A stretch of DNA of 64,000 nt from Pseudoscleropodium purum (lineage: Eukaryota; Streptophyta; Bryopsida; Hypnales; Brachytheciaceae). Under the pieces are notes generated by a model, which worked only from the letters and a program-made list of their open reading frames with translations, was not told the DNA's origin and ran no database searches. Made by a program: the position numbers and the translations under genes. Where the stretch lies: NCBI GenBank assembly GCA_963969395.1, contig OZ017803.1, positions 14,012,001 to 14,076,000 of the forward strand, given 5' to 3'. Shown here piece after piece: positions 24,591-36,546 of this stretch; position 1 is the stretch's first letter, and each line of letters begins with the position of its first letter.

Positions 24591-26052
24591 ATGGTAGAAC
24601 ATATAGAGTTGGTAGTGGAGGTACTTGTTGCGGTACATTGAGTCATATGATCTTTCTTGGAGGAATATCATTGTAGGTGAGTTGAAGAAGATAAGATCAA
24701 CTAGGTTAGTACTTCTACTTTTCAGTTAATCTTTGAACACCTAACAAATTTTAAAGAATAAAGAAGTAAAGAAATGTATCCATTTTTCCTTCTTGAATCA
24801 AGGGCGTTTTGACATCCCGTTTGATGCTCACAACAAATGATTGTATATTCAAATCCAGCTACACCTCACCCTTTATGAAACATAGAACTTCAAAATGGAA
24901 TTGCCACCTTTAACACCATCAAAGGCAATGAACAACTTGCCAAGTGAATGCATGGTTGGGTGGTTCACTTTTCGTGTCACAATGCTATTTTTAGGAAGTA
25001 CTTGTATTGTAAGATGAAATAGACATAGTAAATTCACGTTTTTGAATGTATAGTTATAGATAGATAGATAGATAATTTTGTTATGTTGAAGATTGTGCTT
25101 CATTTTTCTAAAGTTCATCTTAAATTATAGTGGTTAGGGACTTTTGAAGGATTGATTTTGTGACATTCCCATGTGCACAAAATCTTCTTTGGAATTTGTT
25201 TATAAAGAAAAAGAACCTATTATTAGAATACCAACTTATCGTGTCTTGTGTTTTAAGTTTAAAGGCCTAGAATTCATTCCTTTTAAGTAGAATCATTTGT
25301 ACAAGTGGACTTATGGACTTTTAAAGCGTATGATTTCAACCTCTTTTTCCAAAGTCTATATAAAGGTGAAAAAAAGGTATTTTTCTATTTTTGTTTTAGA
25401 AAACTTGTATGGAAGTAAATCTTTAGGTGGGCTTGATGTTGAAAATTTAATGGATGAAGATGTCAATGAATGAACATCCATTAACTCATCCAATGTATCA
25501 AAAATTCGTCAATATATGACATTCTATGGTGTCATCTTTGAGCCACTCAACCGTGCATTCACCCTACCTATAGAAGTGATGTTACAAACTTGTAGGTGGT
25601 TGAACCTCTAGCCACTTCTTCCTTCCTTTACGCACCTGCAATGATTTCAAATGACCAATATCTAGAAGACGTCCCACTCTCTTAGCTTATTCAATAATAG
25701 CATCCTCTTTAGAAAATACTAGTTGTTCTAATTGTTCTTGTAGAGTAACTGATGCTATAAGCTAAGCTTTAACAACTATTATGTCCTTTATACTTCTAGA
25801 GTGCAAGCAAGAATGATGTGAGTTTGTGGTTTACCAAATGGTGCATCTAATATAAGCATGGAATACTTCTTATGTTGATTGGAAGTTAGCAGTAATTACT
25901 CATGGCGTGAAGTGTTGTCTTTGATGCTCCATTAATATACATAGGGGGCTCAACTTGGGATTCTTTGTATGTGAATCGAGTAATGTGTGGACCAAGACTA
26001 AAAACGTGAGGTTTGCGTCGAGGCAATTATGGATCAAAAGACCTCAAAGTAT
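24591..26052. other. AT-rich spacer, no gene seen
   Basis: Contains a short GATA microsatellite near 25,058-25,075 and nothing coding that I can support. The minus-strand open frame at 24,873-25,118 lacks any recognisable feature. The region may include the unresolved end of the piggyBac-like element. Confidence 0.35.
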
Positions 26053-27599
26053 AAGCACTACAAAAAAATGATTGTTTTATGACTTCAAAATATGAGTGCA
26101 GTGAGTCACAAAATCAAGAAACGTAATTCAAACAGAAATTATTGTAGATGGTTGCGATATGACTAGACTGAGTCATTCATGAATCATTCACTTTTATTCA
26201 TATGATTGGTGAGTCATATTTGCAAACATATAGATTTGGGAGTATAATAAACCATTTTTAGACGTATTTTGCCAACATGGCATATATGTTGACTATCCTT
26301 GGAGGCTTCACTTTTTCATGAGTTGCCCGGTGTCGTATTGAGAGGAGTTTGCTTTGGGAAATCACAGGGATTCTGGCTGCTGCTAGAAATGACTTGAGGA
26401 TAGGGTTTCTAGCTTGTTCTTGTCTCGAACCTTGAATCTTCAATAGGATGTCTTTTCGTACATTTACACTTCGAATCTTCAACACGTTGTCTCCTCGAAC
26501 CTCGAATCTTCAACTTTCTTGAATCAGCTCCATGTTGGCCTATCTTGTTATGGTTCTAGAGGTTCAAGGGTCAAGGAGGGGATAAGAAACCACAGGATAC
26601 GGGACGGATAGAACGGACGGCAGACCACGAGCTGAACCGTCCGTGAATATGGCTCCTAAATTTCAAATTCAAGGTCTACTAGTGATCAATCCTCTCTCAT
26701 CGTGAGAACGACATAAGATTCAACCATGTGGGCCATCAACCCCACTTCGTTGCCCACGACACAAAATAGAGTAAGGCCATGTACGCAATGTCAGGCCAAA
26801 CCCGCAAACAAGGTTTACAATGCAAAAAATTGACAAAGCCACATGCCCACCACACAAATTGACAACGAGCCTCCAAATCTGGCTTGGAATAACAGAGCCA
26901 CAAGCCACAACATAGGCTAGGTCCTTGCAAAGTAAGTCTTCACTTGACTCTTCAATTCTTCACTTCAATCTTCAACCTTCTAACCTTTCAATCGTCTCTT
27001 TCACCTTCTTCTAAATCAGTAGTACTAAAATGGGCACCTAAAACGTTCTAAAGCTCTACTTTAGGTAAGAGATAGCTCTTTCAAAAACTAATACAGTAAG
27101 CTTTGATGCATCAAAATTTCACTTGAAACAAAGCTACTGCCTACGAGTTATGTGCTCTCAAAGATCACCTACATGCAATTCTAGCGGTAGTACACTACTT
27201 CGCCTTTCTCTTCATAACTTGAGATAAAAACATGGTAATGAGAAGTTTGATAGCTTGATAGAAAGCTAGCAACAAGATCTATATTCTACTTGATTTTCAC
27301 TTTGTTTTAACAATTTTTGTGACTCTAGGAGAGGCACAAAGTCTTTGCTCCTCCTTTTGAGTAGCAACAAACTACTCCTCACTCAAAAGCCTATAAAATT
27401 CACATACAACATTGAAATCAAGTGAAAATACCGCCAAAAGAAGCGCAACACCACCATGTATAACTCCACCAAATTTTGTATTCAAATTCCTCTTTAAATA
27501 CACACAGCAACCGAACAAAGTTTCGATTCTTGCACTACAACATACTACACCCTCACACCCTCACACCAACGTCGACGACGAGAGAAGAGAGAATCTCCC

Positions 27600-27614
27600 C
27601 CTCCCCCCCCCCCC
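27600..27614. repeat. poly-C tract
   Basis: A run of C with one T, inside the CACTA element. It is likely to be length-unstable. Confidence 0.7.
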
Positions 27615-27867
27615 TTCTCCTTCCACATGGGCCACATTAGCCCATATGAGCATCTAATCTCCTATAGGCTCTCTAAAATCCTACTTATTCTAAATTCCAA
27701 ATGCCTCTTTGGGTCCACTAATCTCAAAGTCAACAAAAGGAAGATAAACAATCAACTACTTTCATCTAATGTGAATAAAATTTAATTGGTGGTAGCCAAA
27801 AATCTTAAAACAAAGGCTAAAATCCATTACCTTAACACCACAAAATCTAATTTCAAAATCATTTGCT

Positions 27868-28329
27868 TTACACACTTAAGAACTCCAAAACATGCAAAAG
27901 TAAAGCAACAATGTAGTTAGCTCTCCGTTCCGCGGTCAATAGATTGAGTGGTCCTTGAAGCCAAAGGCATTGGCCTACTTCACCGGAAATACAGGTGACC
28001 ATTTGTTTTTCACCGTTGTTTTCAAAACACCCTTCAAACACCATTTGATAGTTCTCGGAAAGTACGGGTTCAAACTCCAAAACGATCACCAAAGACTTTT
28101 TATCCAATTGCAAAACTGGCAATAAAGTTTGCTGGTTACCTAAATCTGTTTGTGGTTGAACACGACGTTCAAAAGGTCCAGCATCATCTCGCATACGCAG
28201 TCTTAATGAAGATGGTTGATTTGGATCAACCAATAATTGCGATAATGGCAATTGCCAATCGTCAAGGTCTTGTGAATCCATAACTACGAATACTAAAACC
28301 CAAACTATAACCAACTCAAAGTAGAACAT
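27868..28329 (-). CDS. 153-residue open frame inside the CACTA element, unknown
   Basis: The frame is open from an ATG at 28,329; a second ATG at about 28,281 would give a shorter product starting MDSQDLDDWQLPLSQLL. The longer start adds a hydrophobic N-terminus (MFYFELVIVWVLVFVV) that looks like a signal or membrane anchor. The rest is soluble-looking, with LRLRMRDDAG, LVIVLEFEPV, VTCISGEVG and an Ala/Leu-rich tail. A TATA-like GTATATAAAG lies at about 28,396-28,405 on the same strand, a sensible distance upstream. I do not recognise the product. It could be a captured host exon or part of an old element gene. Codon quality is better than in neighbouring DNA, but expression is unproven. Confidence 0.35.
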   Translation of the reverse strand: MFYFELVIVWVLVFVVMDSQDLDDWQLPLSQLLVDPNQPSSLRLRMRDDAGPFERRVQPQTDLGNQQTLLPVLQLDKKSLVIVLEFEPVLSENYQMVFEGCFENNGEKQMVTCISGEVGQCLWLQGPLNLLTAERRANYIVALLLHVLEFLSV

Positions 28330-28589
28330 GAGAAGCAATACTACTCAGTTCATTTATTTCTATACCTAATAGCTTCTTTAATAAGCTTACTTTTGCTTTA
28401 TATACTCTAATCACACTATACTAGCTATCTTTATAATAAAATCAAAATACTAATAATCAAACGTATATTCTTTTTCTTTTTTGTATCAAAAAGTAACCTA
28501 TGTGATAAAAAAAATAGACTTAGGAACACTGTTCCGTCAGTCAATATACCAAACAGCCAATCAATAGTGGTATAAAACCACCTTGGGAT

Positions 28590-28830
28590 CAACAACGGCC
28601 GCCAAGTTGCGGACTTGGTTGGTTGGAGAAGTCCCCAATTAACTGCTAGCTAGTTCCGGGTTCAAATCTTGTTGGATTCGTTGATTCGGTCTGAGCAGTT
28701 GTAACTTGGCACCGCTAGTGAGAGCAGGAAATAACTAGCCAACCAGCCAGCCACCTTGTCCCCCTGAGCTAAGTGACAAGATGCAGTACAACCCAAGACC
28801 GTGGATTTCTCCACGACCCCCACCTTTTCT
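28590..28830 (+). mobile_element. tRNA-derived SINE-like sequence
   Basis: An internal pol III promoter is visible: an A-box-like TTGCGGACTTGG at 28,607-28,618 and a B-box GGTTCAAATCT at 28,659-28,669, about 40 bp apart. An unrelated ~130 bp body and a T-rich end follow. Composition is clearly more GC-rich than the surrounding CACTA DNA. The boundaries are approximate; target duplications were not found. Confidence 0.5.
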
Positions 28831-28936
28831 ATCTCAACATTTTTCTTAAACTAGGGCTCAAGGTTAATCTTTTGATGTTTTTAAATGATATAGTTATTTA
28901 CAACACGACACCGGGCAAAATAAAAAAATTCTACGT

Positions 28937-29185
28937 GGAATATGACTCACTATAGTCATACTTTGGTTGACATGGAATATGACTACAATGAGTCATATTT
29001 TGAGTAATATGGACTATGACTATAGTGAATCATATTTTAAGTGATTTGGAATATGACTGTACTAAGTCATATTTTGAGTGATATGAAATATGACTGTAAT
29101 GAGTCATATTTTGAGTGATATGAAATATGACTATAGTGAGTTATATTTTCTCTGATGTAGCATACGACTATAGTGAATCAATTTT
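28937..29185. repeat. CACTA subterminal repeats, ~37 bp period
   Basis: About six units such as TATGACTGTACTAAGTCATA followed by TTTTGAGTGATATGAAA. Each unit is itself partly palindromic (ATGACT...AGTCAT). Similar single motifs occur at the left end (26,100-26,215) and near 30,045-30,310. Such arrays are the usual binding sites of the CACTA accessory transposition protein. Confidence 0.75.
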
Positions 29186-29199
29186 TTATTCAAGTTAGT

Positions 29200-29900
29200 A
29201 CTAAAACATAGTAAGAAACAAAAGCTAAGATATAACAAGAGGCAACAAAAACTAAAACTAAGAACCAATAAGAAGTAAGAATAAGACAAATTAAGATGTA
29301 ATAAAAGATAATAAGAGGCAAGAAATAACAAACAATAGGAAATAATATTTAAAAAACAACAATTAAGCAAGAGTTAAGATTCAATTTGAGGCAACAATCT
29401 TGAAACAACAACCTTGAAGTAACAATTTTGAAGCAATAATTAAGAGACAATAACTAAAAAACAATAACAAACTAGTAACAACTTTGAAGCAACAACAAAC
29501 TAACAACAACTAAGAAGCAACAACAAATTACTTAGCAACAATTATAAAGCAACAATTAACTAACATCAACAAATTAACAACTACAAAGCAACAACTATGA
29601 AACAACAACAAATTAACAACAACTAAGATGTAAGAAGCAACAACATATTAGTAACAACTAAGAAACAACAACTAAAACCTCAATAATTAAACAACAACAA
29701 CTAAAACACAACAATACAATAATTAAAACTTCAAAAAACAAGAGAAGGAAGAAAAAACAAGAGTTAGAAAGCAACAACTAAACAACAATAACTAAAATAC
29801 AACAACACAACAATTAGAACTTCAAAAAACAAAAGGAAGAAGAAGAAACAACAGTTAAAAAGCAACAAAAAATAAAGAAGATGGAGCAAATGAAATGGTG
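29200..29900. repeat. AAC/ACAA-rich low-complexity tract
   Basis: Purine-biased sequence built from AAGCAACAACTAA-like words. It includes a partial tandem duplication of about 113 bp around 29,715-29,880 (ACTTCAAAAAACAA... in both copies). Lies inside the CACTA element; no coding capacity. Confidence 0.6.
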
Positions 29901-30336
29901 GCTAGGGTTTTAAAATCCCCCCAAAACAATGGTTAGGATTTTACAGTTTTGAGCAATAATTTATTTACATTCTTTTAGGTAGCCCAAATTTTTAGGAGGT
30001 TGTTCAAGAAAAAAAACTTCAAAAAAACGTGAACCTACAAAAATGTGACTATAGAATATGACTGCATATAGTCGTAGATGCAAAAATATGATTGACAAGT
30101 ATCATTGGTGTTCCCGTAATACATTCCCTATAGTTCCCTAAAAAAATGTTTTGCCATTCCCTATGCATGTATATTATACATCCATGAAGTACAAAGGCAA
30201 AATATGACTAGCAACCATATTTGCAATCATGTTTTTTTCAAATGTTTTGAAATTCAAAAATATGATTGCAAGCAATTGCCAGTCATATTCAATCATATTT
30301 TTGCAGTCATAAAACACTCAAATCCTAGTAGTGAAG

Positions 30337-31085
30337 CCCCCTTCTTTTGGCTTGGAGTATGTTAATGTAGAATACTTCAAGGTAAAATGCAGCATTGACA
30401 AGCACTAACACACACCAACACACATGATTTCAACTTGGTTGGATAAGGTTGAATATAGTTCACATCGTTGTATATGTTTTGCATTGACTACTTGGATGGA
30501 AGACGCCTATTTATTTTTGTATTGCCATGAGTTTTCTCATTTGTTGATTCAGATGTTGTACATGGAAAATCCAATTCACATATGGAATGGTAAATCAAAA
30601 CTAAATGATTCAAAATGGTGAATTGATTTGAAATAGTATATTTGAAATGGTGATCAAATGGTGAAGAAATCAACTAATGAATTCAAATGGTAATCATATT
30701 TTTACAAAATCAAATGGTGAAATGATTTGTTGAAATGATATGTGGTGGCATGGGTTGATCGGAACCCCAAAGCTAGACCAAGTTATGCTCTCCGAAATTC
30801 TTTGATTTGAATTTGATTTGAAAATGTATTGTGCCCTAATTGTTTCCAATTGCATGAGGAGAGTACCATAAACATTGCATTGTGTGGGTTGTCGGTGCTC
30901 GCTTCATAGCTCCACAATTCCAACTATAAGTCCCCCTTCACCTCTAAAGGAGGCCACCCATTTCCAGCCACTTAAGCAATTTCACATATCTAGAGTGCTC
31001 TTTTTTTGAGTGGAGAAATGTTCCCACCTACAGAAATAGAGTTTAAAAGGATTTCATATTTTTTCAAAATTTTATTTCTCAAAAT
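30337..31085. other. AT-rich spacer, no gene seen
   Basis: Between the CACTA element and the next TTAA-flanked element. Short AAATGGT-rich repetition occurs at 30,580-30,740. Small open frames on both strands lack any recognisable feature. Confidence 0.4.
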
Positions 31086-31089
31086 TTAA

Positions 31090-32045
31090 CCCCTAAAGGA
31101 CCAAGGTGCATTTTTTGGCAATATAACTTTTTTGAGCAAGTGCATGTGAGTGGAGATTTTCATATTTTGGCCTAAATTTTAATAGAAGGCATGGACAAAG
31201 AATATCTTTCATGTGCACTAAAATTCAAGACATTTGGAAATATGAGTCAAAAGTTATGGCCTAATATGTAGTTTGTTTCTCAACTTGGGTAGTCCGGGCA
31301 AATTTGAAAAAATCACTTTTTCCCAAAAAATAAAAAAAATTCTATACATGGCGTGGATAGAATTTACTATGAAATTAGTTTTCTAGATTTATATATACAT
31401 AGAAAGCTTTGAATCATTTTATTTTGATCAATGAGTCAAAAGTTATAAGGTGTTTTAGTTTGCAGGTGGTTATGGATTTTCTACTCCAAAATAAACTTTG
31501 AAGTTTTTTATTGAACTCAATTTTCAATACTTTTAGACAAAAATTATAATATTAGGTGAAGATTGTTTATTACAACATTAAAACCATTGGAATTGGCATT
31601 TTTCAATTCCGTAACTAAATTATTAACAATTTAGTATTTTGATTCATTCTCTACTTCTTTCTACTTACTATTTTTTTCCTATATATTGTACAATTCCAAA
31701 TGATCTGAAATTTTCTAAGAATGTAGACAACTTGCCTTGAAGAATGAATCCAAAGAGTTTCAACCATTTTGTACATTTTTTTATACAAATGTGACCTTGT
31801 AAAGTACAACTACCCGATTTTTTGCAGGGCCAAGAAAAGTCTTTTTGTCAGTTGAAACACTAATATCTTGCAATCTACCCAATGAAAATTTTTGAAATTT
31901 TTTCCACATCTTTTCAAATTATCATTATACAAGATCCTACAATTGGATGTGACCAAAAATACTTTTAAAGTTTTTTTGTACATGTCCTAAAAATGATAGT
32001 TTTGGAGTATTTTTGGTGAAAACATAGTTAAGGAACTTTAGGAGT
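31090..32045 (+). mobile_element. TTAA-flanked non-autonomous element (~0.96 kb)
   Basis: TTAA at 31,086-31,089 and 32,046-32,049. The left end is CCCCTAAAGGACCAAGGTGC; the right end is AAGGAACTTTAGGAG then TTAA, giving a short inverted repeat (CCCCTAAAG). A diverged sister copy lies at 35,617-36,542. No coding capacity. Confidence 0.75.
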
Positions 32046-32049
32046 TAAG

Positions 32050-33416
32050 TACTATAAATTTTTTAGTTGAAGATTCTATTCAACATATTCTTATCATGTA
32101 AGCCTTCCTATTTCCAACCATAGGTTATTGCAAATTAAACAAAGACTGCAACCATTCGTAATGCGCCACAATTGCATTGGAAATTGTACCATCATTAATC
32201 TCCTGCTAATTGAAAAGAGTGTAGTCTATATGCCGGAAATGGGTCTGTGGTCGGAAAGTCCCCACATAATTGTCTATGGCGCCCCAAGCTAGACACTGGC
32301 ATGAAACATGGTTCCCAAGAAAAGTTAGCAAAGAATCTAGTCTAGAACTGGGCTAAAGGCTTGCCCACGGCCTTGCCCAAGCCCTGGTGTTCATAATGTT
32401 GCCCATGCTACCCCTATCTATTGAAAATGACTTCCCCCTCTCTAACTTTTGAAGGACAAATTCAAATGAAAAAAAATTAGTAGAGCACTAAGGTACTCCT
32501 CATCCCCCATCCAATAAAATTTTCAAAAATATATTGACTATTTTTACTCTAGGTGATTTACCCAAAAAATTTATGTTGCCAAAAAATGTAATTTGGTCTT
32601 TTAGGGGTTAAGGGTGGAGTAGTTTTTTTGTTTTCAAACAAATGGTTATATGGCCGGTCTTTCAAGAAGGTTTTGAGTTTCATGGCTCCTTCGTTATGGG
32701 GGTTTGAATTGAAGGAGGCCAATTTTAAGTATGCAATTTTGAGTATGTAATTTTTGTGTGTAACTCTACATGATAGATGAAAAGAGGTTTTGGAAACATT
32801 ATGACAACAGTGTGCAAAGCCATCATGATAGTCTGACATTTTAACACATTTGCCCTTTCTTTTTTCAATAGGCTTGAAGCTTCCATTTTATTTTAAGAAA
32901 TTGGTCATGTAATTGCCTAAAAAAACATTGGGGGAAGGTTTGGACATTTGCCATGAGGGATTTCATCCTGACACCTCATCTTCTACTTGAATTCTTTAAT
33001 GCCTATCATTGTGATTCCAAGTGCATTTCTTTTAGGTCAATCTAAGACACTTTGACTAGGTTATGTTTGTAATCATCCAAGTATCATGCTTTGCCAACTT
33101 TTTGTGCACAAGGTCTTTCTTCCTTTGTTTGATGAAGTGGCGACTGTTTTCAGTGCATCAAAAAGCTCTTGCATCTCACAGTGAAAGCAACCAGATTTCA
33201 AAGTTCCAGCCCTTTGAAAATTTTGACTGCATCCCAGGTAGTGAATGTGATTCCAAAAACCGCAGTGAGGCAATGTCCCTCATCCCTGCAGGTTTGAATT
33301 GATTTTCTGTCCCCTTTGAGCTTGAATTGAATTTCAGAGTTTCAAACCATCAACCCATCAAGGGGCTAGGTCACAACAGATTTCTTTACAAAGTGCACAC
33401 TTCATCTAGGCTACAC
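32050..33416. other. spacer with one stray TTAA-family end
   Basis: No gene supported. The string TTTTAGGGGTTAA ends at 32,611 and looks like the right end of another TTAA-flanked element, but its left end was not found. Minus-strand open frame 32,558-32,839 overlaps that end and is not called. Confidence 0.35.
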
Positions 33417-33419
33417 TAA

Positions 33420-33773
33420 GGGGCGCTTCACACATGGGCCGACCAAGTTGAGAGGCCGTGGGAGTTCATGGTCAAACTTTAGACGAAAGTCCAAAGAAAT
33501 GAGCAATAAATGGTAATAAATGGTAAAATTTGACGGACTCTTGACTAGAGTTTGGGTCGCCACTTTGTGGCGACCCAAACTGTGGTCAAGAGTCTGTCGC
33601 AAGGCCATTGCCACTTAGGAGTTTGGATTGCCATGTAGGTAGCTTGGAGGGCGACAAACTTTGGATTGTGCCGCCTTGTGTGAAGGGTCGAGAGGCCAAA
33701 GTCCAGATTTTCTTAAATCCAATTGGTGGAGGCCGATGGACTCTTGACCTTTGGCCCATGTGTGAAGCACCCT
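33420..33773. mobile_element. PIF/Harbinger-type MITE, ~354 bp
   Basis: Inverted termini: left GGGGCGCTTCACACATGGGC, right (read inward) AGGGTGCTTCACACATGGGC. They are flanked by TAA at 33,417-33,419 and 33,774-33,776, a TWA-type 3-bp duplication as made by PIF/Harbinger transposases. The interior holds a strong palindrome around 33,553-33,582 (GGGTCGCCAC...GTGGCGACCC). No coding capacity. Confidence 0.8.
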
Positions 33774-33776
33774 TAA

Positions 33777-35612
33777 GTTAGTGTGTCCTGTGCGGTTTCC
33801 ACAATCAAAATAAAAGTGAAAATAATTTTTTAATTTGAAGAAACTTTGAAATTCAATATCTTTTATTATACATGAAGGAGTACAATGGTGTAAGAAACTG
33901 TGTTCCTGATACAAATAGAAAGCTTTACGCACAAAGGAGTGCAAAGGCTTTGTTTTGTATGGTTTAAACATGTGATGTGAAAATTATGGTTCATTCACAA
34001 TAAAAGATAATTTAATTCAATTTTTACAATTAAAAATAATTTTAAAAATCCATAACTTTCACACCCCTCCTCGTGGAGAGCTTTTAAATGGTATTAAGAA
34101 CGTGGCTAAGGGGACTCATGGTTTCTTAAATCTCACTATATCAAATAAATAAAACAAACAAACCTAATTTAAGGTGTAGAAGATGATCAATGGGTTACAT
34201 AGTATAATCTTTCCCTTTTCAGGGGCAACTAATAGAAATGAAAAATTTTCACAATTTGGAATGTTACAAAAATAATCTAGATGTAATCTTAGTATCTACA
34301 TGTAAATTTTGACAATTTGTACACTAATAAATATACAATCATTATATCTATTTTGAAAATTCTATTCCCAATATATTGTAAACTAAAATTTTTAGCAATG
34401 ATTAAGTGTTGATAAAACTTTCAAATTTTAGTAGTATGAAGGCTCACGAGAAGGGGGTCATCCTCCTCCCATGTAATCTCCCTTGATATGCGGGAGAATT
34501 TGTTTCTCTATTTCCAAACTTCTACCCCCCCCCTCCCCCCCCAAGTGACATCTCGACATCAAGAGTGGTTTGGGCAAGTGCTTAGGTCGCAATAGTGTTT
34601 TGGATATTGGACAAGATAATAGGATTGGTATATTTCTAGCACCACCTCCACAACTCAAGCCACCATCAAGTGAGCTTAAATTATTTATTGTGTTCACAAA
34701 CCCCTATCCCCCTAGGAAACTTTTTATACCAAGAGGGATCTCTACAAGTGCAAAGGGCTATGCTCAAGATGACATTTTAAATTTCTTTTTAAGACCAAGG
34801 ACACTGAGAACTTCCACGTCAAAACAAATTTGGTTTAAACACTTCGCTGAATTAGAAAATATGGATCCATGCCTTTTGAGAAGTTTAATGAACTTCTTAG
34901 CCTCAAGGTGTTGAAGGACTTGTAAGCAAAGCATTTGAAAAATGTGGTATTTTATATCACTAGAGATTTTCACATCCTTCATTTCTCAAGTATGCACTCA
35001 TACTTGCCATTCTAATTTATATTTATTTTTGTAATTCATTGATATCGTAATACATTGTTAAAACTCATTAAACCAAATGCTTGTCTATTTTATTTTGCAA
35101 CAAAAGATAGCAATGGTTTGAGATTCTACAATTTGAATATACCACTAGGTGACCAATGCAAAGGTTGTTGCAATCATGCAAAGCTCTACAAAAGAGTCTA
35201 TAGAGAAATTGTACAAGATAGTGATTGTTGCAAATAAGACATTAGAGTTGATGGAGTGGCTAGAAGAGGAGTAGTAATCTATTTTTTGAACCTTCATTTT
35301 TTGGATTGCCAAAACTATTTCATAACTACACATGCAATTCTCTTCTAACTATATAGATTGAAAGGTATTGAAGCATGTATTTTGAGAACATGAAGTGTTT
35401 TATTATTTTCAATCATATACGATATAGCTTGGCAAATTTTGTAATCAAAAAGCCTCCATTGGCATATTATTTTATGTTCACCAATTATAATAAAAGCACA
35501 ATGATAGGTTCTACATCTAAATAAAATTGTAAATACCCTATAAATTAGAAATTTCTAGGCTTTTAGACTCTTGAGCTCATGCTCCAAGGTTCACAAAATA
35601 GCATTTCCAACT
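33777..35612. other. AT-rich spacer, no gene seen
   Basis: Holds a C-rich tract near 34,526-34,542 and unsupported open frames (for example 34,570-34,914 plus, 114 codons, no recognisable domain). Confidence 0.35.
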
Positions 35613-35616
35613 TTAA

Positions 35617-36542
35617 CCCCTAAAGGGTCAAGCTACATTTTTGGTAACATAGAAATTCTGAACAAGTGCATGTCACTAGAGATTTCCATGTTTTTGACCC
35701 AAATTTTAATAGAAGGTGTGGACAAAGAATATCTATTATATGCACTAAATTTCAAGAGATTTGAAAATACAAGTCAAAAGTTATGGCCTAATATGTAGTT
35801 TGTTTCTCAATTTAGGCAATTCAAATAGATTTGAAAAAATCATCTTTTTAAAAACCCAAATTTGAAATTATTTTTCTAAATTTATATATACATAAAAAGC
35901 TTTTAATCATTCCATTTTGATCAATAAATCAAAAGTTATAAGGTATTTTAGTTTGTGGATAGTTATGAATTCTTTACTCCAAAATAAAATTTAAAGTCTT
36001 TTATTGAATTCAATATTCAATATTTTTGGAAAAAATTTAAAAAAAAACAATAGGTGAAGATTGTTTATTACAACATTACAACCATTGGGATTGGCATTTT
36101 TCAATTCCATAAATAAATTGTCAACAATTTAGTATTTTGAATCATTCTCTGTATCTTTCTATTTACTATTTTTTTCCTATATGTTGTACAGTTTCAAATG
36201 ATCTAAAATTTTTCAAACATGTAGCGAACATGCCTTGAAGAATGAATCCAAAGAAGCACCATTGTTTTGAACATTTTTTTATACAAATGTGATCTTGCAA
36301 AGTGCAACTGCCCAATTTTTTGCAAGGACAAAAAAATGATTTTTGTTAGATCAAATACTAATATCTTGCAGTCTACAATGGAAATTTATGAAATTTTTTC
36401 TACATCTTTTCAAACTAGTGTACTACAAGATCCTATGGTTACATGCGTCCAAAAATGTTTCTTTTTTAAAATTTGCAACTTGTACAAGAAATGGTAGTTT
36501 GGGAGCATTTTTGGTGAAAACATAGTCAAGGAACTTTAGGGG
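35617..36542 (+). mobile_element. TTAA-flanked non-autonomous element (~0.93 kb)
   Basis: TTAA at 35,613-35,616 and 36,543-36,546. Left end CCCCTAAAGGGTCAAGC, right end AAGGAACTTTAGGGG. Clearly homologous to the 31,090-32,045 copy over its full length, for example at TTTTAATAGAAGG and GTGGACAAAGAATATCT. Confidence 0.75.
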
Positions 36543-36546
36543 TTAA

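Larger units (their letters stand above)
26056..30333. mobile_element. CACTA (EnSpm/CMC) transposon, non-autonomous, 4.28 kb
   Basis: The left end begins CACTACAAAAAAATG at 26,056. The right end is TAGTAGTG at 30,333, reading inward CACTACTAGGATTTGAGTG. The ends pair over about 41 bp, most strongly at TGTTTTATGACT. The flanks carry a 3-bp duplication AAG (26,053-26,055 and 30,334-30,336), as expected for this superfamily. Both ends have subterminal ATATGACT/AGTCATAT motifs in direct and inverted copies. I see no TNPA- or TNPD-like transposase inside, so it would depend on another copy. The interior includes a ~150-codon open frame (27,868-28,329), a tRNA-derived SINE-like sequence and AAC-rich low-complexity DNA. 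Confidence 0.9.

Noticed and set aside
26056..30333. CRISPR-like array from the ATATGACT repeats
   Set aside because: Units are contiguous and diverged, without unique spacers; position and palindromes fit CACTA subterminal repeats in a plant genome.
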